A stretch of 64,000 nucleotides of DNA from Notospermus geniculatus. Taxonomy: Eukaryota > Nemertea > Pilidiophora > Heteronemertea > Lineidae. Positions 57,845-64,000 of this stretch are shown one piece after another. The notes beneath the pieces were generated by a model. The model made no database searches and was not told the origin of the DNA. It saw only the letters and a program-made list of their open reading frames with translations. A program made the position numbers and the translations under genes. The stretch spans positions 264,115 to 328,114 of the forward strand of contig NMRB01000579.1 in assembly GCA_002633025.1 (NCBI GenBank), given 5' to 3'. Position 1 is the first letter of the stretch. Every line of letters starts with the position of its first letter.

Positions 57845-59192
57845 TATTGTTCGTGCGTTCCGTACTGCAGCATATGATGCACCACACTATAGCCCCTATC
57901 ATTTGCCTATGCAGACTGCACCACACCCGATCAGTTTGCACATGATTAGAAAACAAATTATGTTGTGGAAGTTATGTCAGTTATGTTGAGTTACAGTGTA
58001 TTTCTGTTTCCACTTACACGAGTTGGAACGCATTTTCAATCCCCCAAAAAAAAATTCGGAAAAACAAGGAAGTTTAGATATGTATGCCGGGGTAATTTCC
58101 CCGGGTAAATTGGTTAAAATCCAACCAATGAAATTAAAGAACTGGGAGGTCTTTATGATGCATCTCAAAGACACTCACCCAGGACAACCGCGTCCCCTAT
58201 GGATACTCATGCAGGTTGTGCCTGAGAGCGAGGTTCCTCAGAGTCGTGGCCTCGCCCTCCCTCAGGTCTGATAAATCATACCAATCACGTAGGTGTATTA
58301 GTTGAGGACTAATTTGGGTGATTGACCATTCACCCGGAGAGAGGCAGCGAATCCCATCCAGATTTCTCCTACAGATACATGTAAACAGTAGATCAACGGG
58401 GTAAGCGTCATTTCAGAATTTCCGATTTCATGTGACGAAGTACACGCGCATTCGTAAGTGGTTTTGTATGAATATTAATAATAAAAAATAATAGTAATAA
58501 TAATGAGAATGTAATAATATAGCCTAATTACGTATTTTTGGAGGTTTTTTCTCGTGCTTTCCAGTGTCTAGTCTCAAAGTCTCAAAGACAGTTGGCCATA
58601 TAGGAGTCACTACAGCCTAATTGACAATGCCTAGCGGACCACATCATGGTTGACTGAGCACCAATCAGATTTTTTTCTATTGTATTGGTCCGTTAGAAGT
58701 TTGCTGCCGTCTTGTGGCGATGTGGGCGGGTAGCTGAGTGCTCCCAAACATCCACGAAATATTTGGAAACATCATACACTTCATTTTCGATGCGAAATGC
58801 ACCGATGTTTCACCTTAAAAGTTTACGCAGCGTCCGAATCTTTCAGATGCGTGTTATAAAATACATGTACAGTGTTTTTGTTTTTCTATTGTGCTGCCTC
58901 CAAAAATGAACGCGGCGCAAACTGGTTTGTAGGCCAATCCCAAGTCCGCCAAGCGTTTGATGCCAAATCCAACGCCCTGAATGGGGCGCTTACTGGCGTG
59001 ACCAGCATGGTCAAACGCCCGATTTGCATGGCGGCCCATCCCATTGGTTATCGCATTCGCCTCGCTCTCGTTTGGGACATTCCTTCTTTTTTCGTCGGCT
59101 TACAAGAAAAAACACTCAAAAGAAACTTAGAATTTTGTTGTAAGATTTTAATCTCATGCCATTTGTTTGTGAATTCTTCGGTCATCAATGGA
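57845..59192. other. Intergenic, no gene recognised
   Basis: It contains an A/T microsatellite-like run (58475-58510) and an inverted copy of family R (58630-58720). Frames at 57996-58271 and 58872-59240 show no family likeness. Confidence 0.4.
58630..58720 (-). repeat. Interspersed repeat family R, inverted copy
   Basis: On the minus strand it reads CGCCACAAGACGGCAGCAAA, CTTCTAACGGACC and GTGGTCCGCTAGGCA, matching the copies at 53735 and 61553. Confidence 0.6.
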
Positions 59193-59686
59193 TACTCTAC
59201 TTTCATGGATTTAAGACCGGTTCATTATAAGTGTCTGTGACCGCCCCAGTACAGGACAGCGTGAATAGGCCACGGTTTCTTGTTGTTCATTGGCGCACAT
59301 TTTCCACTGGTGCTGGTGGGCTGAAAGTGACTTGCGGTTGTCAGTACTGATAAACAGATTGCTATTTGTGGTTTAATCTGTGTACCGTGCGATTGATTAA
59401 CTTTCCGTTTGGTTTTGTCGTTCGCGGACCATGACGTAACAGGGTAATTCACAACTAGTCGTTATGCAAAACCCACGGCAGTGAGTGCGGTAGGCCTATT
59501 CATTCGGCATCGGTTATACAGGGATTGCTGACGAATTGTGATGTAAGTATAGCACAAAGGGGCAGGCAAGACGTCAATCATACATGGTCAGCTCTATTCA
59601 TGGATTCGAACCATGAGGCCAAAGTTATACAGAGTGGGCGTGGCTTGAATATCCAGAACCGGTCTTAAATCCATGAAAGTAGAGTA
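59193..59686. mobile_element. Element with 31 bp perfect inverted ends
   Basis: 59193-59223 (TACTCTACTTTCATGGATTT onward) is the exact reverse complement of 59656-59686. With the outer TA taken as target duplication this would be a roughly 490 bp non-autonomous element. The interior has no coding frame. Confidence 0.8.
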
Positions 59687-59690
59687 TATA

Positions 59691-60487
59691 CACTCACTGG
59701 CCATCAGTATTGCAACATAGGTTTTTTCTTAATTTCTCGGTAGTCAGTCACCAGTCTTTGATTTTCAAATGTGGATGTGATACTTTGAGGTGTAATAAGC
59801 CTGTTGGTTTGGAACGTTTTAAGGAAAAGTGAATAAATCACGAAATATCAGAAATATCAAAATATCACCCGTTTGATATCTCGAACATTTTGAAGTGCAA
59901 GACTACCAAATTTTTACAAAATGAAGACAACGGAAATTCATTCACAACTGCGAAAAAATTAAGCTGAAAATGTGCATCATTTATTTGACGTAAAAAAATG
60001 CCCAATTTTGTCAAAAATCGAGGTTTTTTGAGAAAAGTTTAATTTCCTTGATAACTGTGGCTTTTCATTGGATGAAACTGGCATGGTGGGACACATGGGA
60101 TGACAGCTTTACATCAGCAGCGTAATCTCATCTCATACAAAATCTCACTTTTTTAGTTTTTGATAATTTTTGATAGTATCAAAAATCTTTGTTCACAGTT
60201 GATATTTTTCTTTTTTTTTCTTGTGAATCCTTGCTCATCACCAGGCTTCATTATCGTGAAAAGGAAAGAGTGATCCAGAATCACATATTTTGTCATTTTC
60301 ATGTTTTGGTATTTCTTTTTCATGGCTTGATATTTTCGTCAGCAGTGAGATTTTTCAGTCCGTATGGTCAACAGCATGTTTTGCCATAGGTCCCCCTTTA
60401 TATATTTGAAAATAGATGTAAAGGTAGTAAAGGCATGAGAGAAATCCAGAAAAAAACCTATGTTGCAATACTTATGGCCAGTGAGTG
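59691..60487. mobile_element. Tc1/mariner-like non-autonomous element
   Basis: The ends CACTCACTGGCCATCAGTAT and ATACTTATGGCCAGTGAGTG open inverted repeats of about 41 bp with very few mismatches, continuing into TTGCAACATAGGTTTTTTCT. TA dinucleotides flank it (59689-59690 and 60488-60489). At 797 bp it is shorter than full Tc1/mariner elements, and no transposase frame remains. It lies directly against the preceding element. Confidence 0.85.
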
Positions 60488-60896
60488 TAGAAGTGGACAT
60501 TTCTTCCGGTTGGATAAACTGTACATTTGTTTGTAGTGTGGTACACCGGGATTGTGCTCAACATTTTTCTTCAGAAATTACGTTTTCAGGGAAAAGAATC
60601 AGAGCTTCCGTGGAGCTGAATTATAGGAAAAAGAAGTGTCAAATATCAAATATCAGTGTTAATTTTTCTGCGACCAAGATTTCCCGTCGTCACCAAGTGT
60701 GCACAAGTGCGGGATTGTGAGACAAGTGCGTGGAAATTCTTATTTCTGCGACAAAAGTCTCCAATTGTCGCAGCGTGCGCTGCAGGCGTAGGACGTTTTT
60801 AAACATCCGCATGAAACACCCGAAAAAGAAGTCCGAGAAAAATATTCTCGGAAATAGACCATCCTGATTCAGTATGCTGACGTTTCCCTCTTCCAG

Positions 60897-63800
60897 TGAA
60901 ACGTTGTTCTGTTCGACGACCGACTGACGATGATGCGACCGATTCCGGCGTTGACGTCGATTTCACCTCGTCTGCTCCAAAGCCCCGACATTGGTAAGGA
61001 TAAAAATTTGGCTTCCAACCGCCACGTCATATCATAGGCATCCTTTGGCCTAGGCCATGCGCGCCACTTCGACCATTTGGCTGAGATTAGAGTAAGTTTA
61101 TTGAGGCTATTTTTTGGAAGAAGCCGATGATCGAATCGCGGCGTCGATTAAGTCACGTGGTCCTATAGCAGACGACATTTTCCCCGGGGCTGGTACTGTG
61201 GGCCTTAGACTGGTCTCCTGCCATCTACCGCTCCGCCATGCGAGTATAGCGGAGCGGTACAAGGATAGAGGATGAGTCTGAGGTTGCCGCACACTCGTGG
61301 ATACAGTCGTAACAGTGATATTTACTACACTGTATAATAGTAGTATCAGTGTTTTTTTCGCGACCGTTTCCAAACACTTCCTTCGCGTGGATGTCAACGA
61401 TATCTGTCCATTTGCAGGGTTTTCTTGCAAGCCGCCTTGGGAATGGAGCCGGAATGAAGTGAGGGAGTGGTTATTACACTGTGAGAGAGAATACTCACTT
61501 GATACGATTGATCTCAAAAGATTTGCAATGAATGGTATGTAAAAAATGCCTAAAGGGGCAGTCAGCCGCGCATATTGCTAGCAGATGGCAGCACAGTCTT
61601 AGCGGACCAAATGTACAGGAAATCTATTATGATCGCTGCTCGATCGATAATGACTGGGTCCGCTAGATGCATTGAATTGGGCCCTAGTGACACCTAGTGG
61701 TCAACTCGCTGACAGCTCCTATTTTGTTGTAAGGCCACATAAAAAAAGAAAGCTGATGATCGTCCCCGCCCGTCCCGCGAAAACGGCCCCGACCCCGTTT
61801 TTTTGGGGTTTTTTTGAAAAAAATAATTTTGTCAAAAAAATTTTTTTTCATCAAAAATAACTTTTTTTTCTATTCCCCCAAAACGTTCAAATTGCCCTCT
61901 TACATATATTTTGACCATTGACATCACTTGTTGTTCAGTTCATATCGCACCTGGGATACAAAGGACGCGATTTCAAGGCATTTGGTTGTTACCATTGACT
62001 CATTCTTCATGCCAATTCACTGTAAAAAAAATATTTAAAAAAAAGCCTCCCCCTACCCGCCTCCTCCCCGAGAAAAGGACGATCACCATTTTTTTAACGT
62101 GGCCTAACGGCCTTTATTTTATTTTTCAGCAATTTCTCATTATTCGATGCTAATATTTTCAGGCAAAGCCCTATACATCCTGACAAAACAGGATTTCATC
62201 GAACGACTGCCCTCTATTGGTGATATTTTGTATAACCATATTCACATCGTCCTGGAGGAAGCTCGCAGCTGCAGAACACTTATCTGTAAGTGGAAATAAA
62301 TTATCCCATTTAACTCGAGAGTGTAATAAAATCTTCTTCCTTATATCAAGTGTCAGATTGCAAAAAAATTGTTGTCGTCGAACACTTCGATTTGAATCTT
62401 CTCTGTTTCCAGACGCCCACTCGCCACCGCGCATGCCCAAACAGTACGACGAGACTGCGCCACCTTATGGCGGGTTGGCAAACCATCATTGTAAGTTCTT
62501 CATTTAATCGCGGGGTTTCACGTGGAGTGGATATGCGACAGGAATTGTCCCCCTATAGAATATCTAACTGGATTCCGTAGGATGCGTACATTTTTATCAC
62601 TACGCGAATAAAATTTCCATCCTTTGCAGTTCACTTTCGTAATTTGTTTTCAGCATCGTTTTCCCAGCAATTACATGTGAAAGTGTCCCATTCGCCAACC
62701 GCACCCCTTCAATCACACGTCCACTTCGGAAGGTCCATCTCGCCCGGGTCACCAGGGATGGCCGCTCCTCACTCGTACAACAGCATGCTCGGAAATCAGT
62801 CGACTCCCGAAGATCGCGAAGAAGAGATGCCGGAAAATCTCGTCATGTACAAGAAAAAAGATCACAAATATTTAGGTGGGTTTGAGCCGGCGAAAACTTT
62901 TGATATTGAAATAGGATTTGGCGCCTTTGAGGTGCTTGCGAATTCTAGGACAACACCCCTGCGTCCGTCCCGCATACATTTCATTGCTGCTCAAACTGCA
63001 CCAATGTTGCGGATCTTAAGGGGAATCGCAAGGAGCACCACTGCAGACGAAACGGCTGGCTGCGCGAGACTGGAGTCTTACTTCGGACAAATCAAACCAA
63101 CATGACGCCGAGATGGTGATAAAGTATATGCATTCATAAAATTACCTTCTTCCAGACATAGAACTGACGCCGTCATCAACAACGTCCAGTTCGTCTGACA
63201 ACCTTACCTCATGTGAGCAGGTAGCAGACGATACGACGGCGTGCCTACGACAAGACGAAGGGAAAGATGTTGAACTGTCGGCAGCAGAACCGGAGGTTCC
63301 AGAACCAGATGAAGTTGGACAGCGAACTGGCAAAAGAAACCAAGGTATTAATGGCCGTTGTGTTGCTCTTTCTCGGGTCTTAAAATATTGGCATAAAAAA
63401 CTTTATGGCTGCGAACTACATAGAGCTACACGGCACACGGACACGCCAGGCTTCACGATCGCGACCCTTTGTGAAGCCATTGTTGAGCGGCGTGTTCGCA
63501 CGTGCAGCTCTATGCATTCGCAGACTGGAGATACTGGTTTCCTGTTCTCTCAGATACTGCTGTATAGTCAGTCCGTATACATGTACATGTACATGTGACT
63601 AGGCCCATGACCCAAAGGAAATGTACTGGGACCCGCCAATTGTTTCTGAAATCTATCTTGGCAGACGACATGTTGTTATTTTCCACGCAGACGACACTTG
63701 TCTTTTAGTCGAATCTAACTAATACAGATGTGTTTACATTCAAACAGACGGTCGTCTCCTTTGGGATTTTCTGAGCAATCTTCTGAACGGAAACACTGCT

Positions 63801-63991
63801 CCAGATATCATCAGTTGGGAGGATGAACCAGCCGATATTTTTCGGATCCACGATGCAACAGGGTTGGCGGCGCTCTGGGGTAAACAGAAAAATCGCAGTA
63901 ACATGACGTACGAAAAGATGTCAAGAGCGCTGAGGTATTACTACAAGATGAATATCATACAAAAGGTCAAGGGCAAACGACTGACCTACAA
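60897..63991 (+). CDS. ETV6: TEL/Yan-type ETS transcription factor (ETV6/ETV7), 3' end outside the window
   Basis: Exons join in phase: 60897-60993 (start ATG at 60930, coding 64 bases), 61418-61534, 62163-62285, 62413-62490, 62654-62875, 63156-63344 and 63748-63991, giving 345 codons before the next donor. Residues about 28-100 form a PNT/SAM domain (WEWSRNEVREWLLHCEREY, KALYILTKQDF, GDILYNHI). Residues 265-345 are the ETS domain (LLWDFL, WEDEPADIFRIHD, NMTYEKMSRALRYYYKMNII) with R324 and R327 in the DNA-contact positions. The WGKQKNRSNMTYEKMSRALR pattern is closest to ETV6/ETV7 and insect Yan, which are SAM-polymerising repressors. The linker (103-264) is Ser/Pro rich. Two ATGs stand in tandem at the start; the upstream part of the first exon is 5' UTR with an in-frame TGA at 60897. 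Confidence 0.9.
61553..61725 (+). repeat. Interspersed repeat family R, copy 3
   Basis: It lies in the second coding intron of the ETS gene and matches 53735-53905 over most of its length. Confidence 0.65.
61733..62105. mobile_element. MITE-like element with AGGCCAC ends in the ETS gene intron
   Basis: The left end AGGCCACATAAAAAAA...GATGATCGTCC and the right end GGACGATCACCATTTTTTTAACGTGGCCT are inverted repeats of about 28 bp with a few differences. The interior is rich in T and A runs. Confidence 0.65.
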
Positions 63992-64000
63992 GTGAGTTAC

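Noticed and set aside
60899-60993. Reading the first ETS gene exon as KRCSVRRPTDDDATDSG
   Set aside because: That frame leaves two bases and cannot join the PNT exon. The frame starting at ATG 60930 joins it exactly.
1-64000. CRISPR arrays, operons or bacterial sequence
   Set aside because: The tandem repeats lack unique spacers of fixed size, and all recognisable genes have animal orthologues with spliceosomal introns.

Overview
Organism and kind of DNA. This is animal nuclear DNA: long introns with GT-AG borders, three intron-containing genes with clear metazoan orthologues, tRNA-derived SINEs, many short non-autonomous DNA transposons and several minisatellites. The frequent GTAGGCCTAC palindrome and ACATGTACATGT runs, plus one BLTP3-type gene where vertebrates have two, suggest a marine invertebrate, perhaps a deuterostome such as an echinoderm or hemichordate. 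The phylum is inference. Four single N positions (4242, 7069, 18625, 34705) mark assembly joins. Layout. 1-8.2 kb holds repeats, including the first copy of a 2.5 kb direct repeat, and a 0.9 kb array of TTCC(GCGC-like)GGAA palindromes. 8207-11311 (+) is an intronless 1034-codon gene joining about 13 ankyrin repeats to a cGAS/Mab-21-type nucleotidyltransferase with all three catalytic acidic residues: a cGAS-like receptor fusion and the most interesting gene here. 11.8-14.3 kb is the second copy of the direct repeat. 14975-49018 (-) is a bridge-like lipid transfer protein of the BLTP3 (UHRF1BP1/UHRF1BP1L, SHIP164) family, which I could rebuild as 17 in-phase exons and 1410 codons. Within it, exons 2-8 lie in an 8.85 kb head-to-tail duplication and exons 9-12 in a 3.3 kb one. 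49383-51716 (+) is SSBP1, the mitochondrial single-stranded DNA-binding protein, divergent from BLTP3 across about 365 bp. 51.7-60.9 kb is gene-poor and rich in inverted-repeat elements. 60897-63991 (+) is a TEL/Yan-type (ETV6/7) ETS factor with PNT and ETS domains, cut by the window's right edge. How the genes relate. They do not form a pathway: innate nucleic-acid or ligand sensing (ankyrin-cGLR), inter-membrane lipid transfer (BLTP3), mtDNA maintenance (SSBP1) and transcriptional repression (ETV6-like). The main themes are the sensor fusion and the heavy duplication of the BLTP3 locus. Two duplicated segments end exactly at single-N joins and a third segment has an N inside it, and read-through of the duplicated exons would break the frame, so retained haplotypes are as likely as real tandem duplication.
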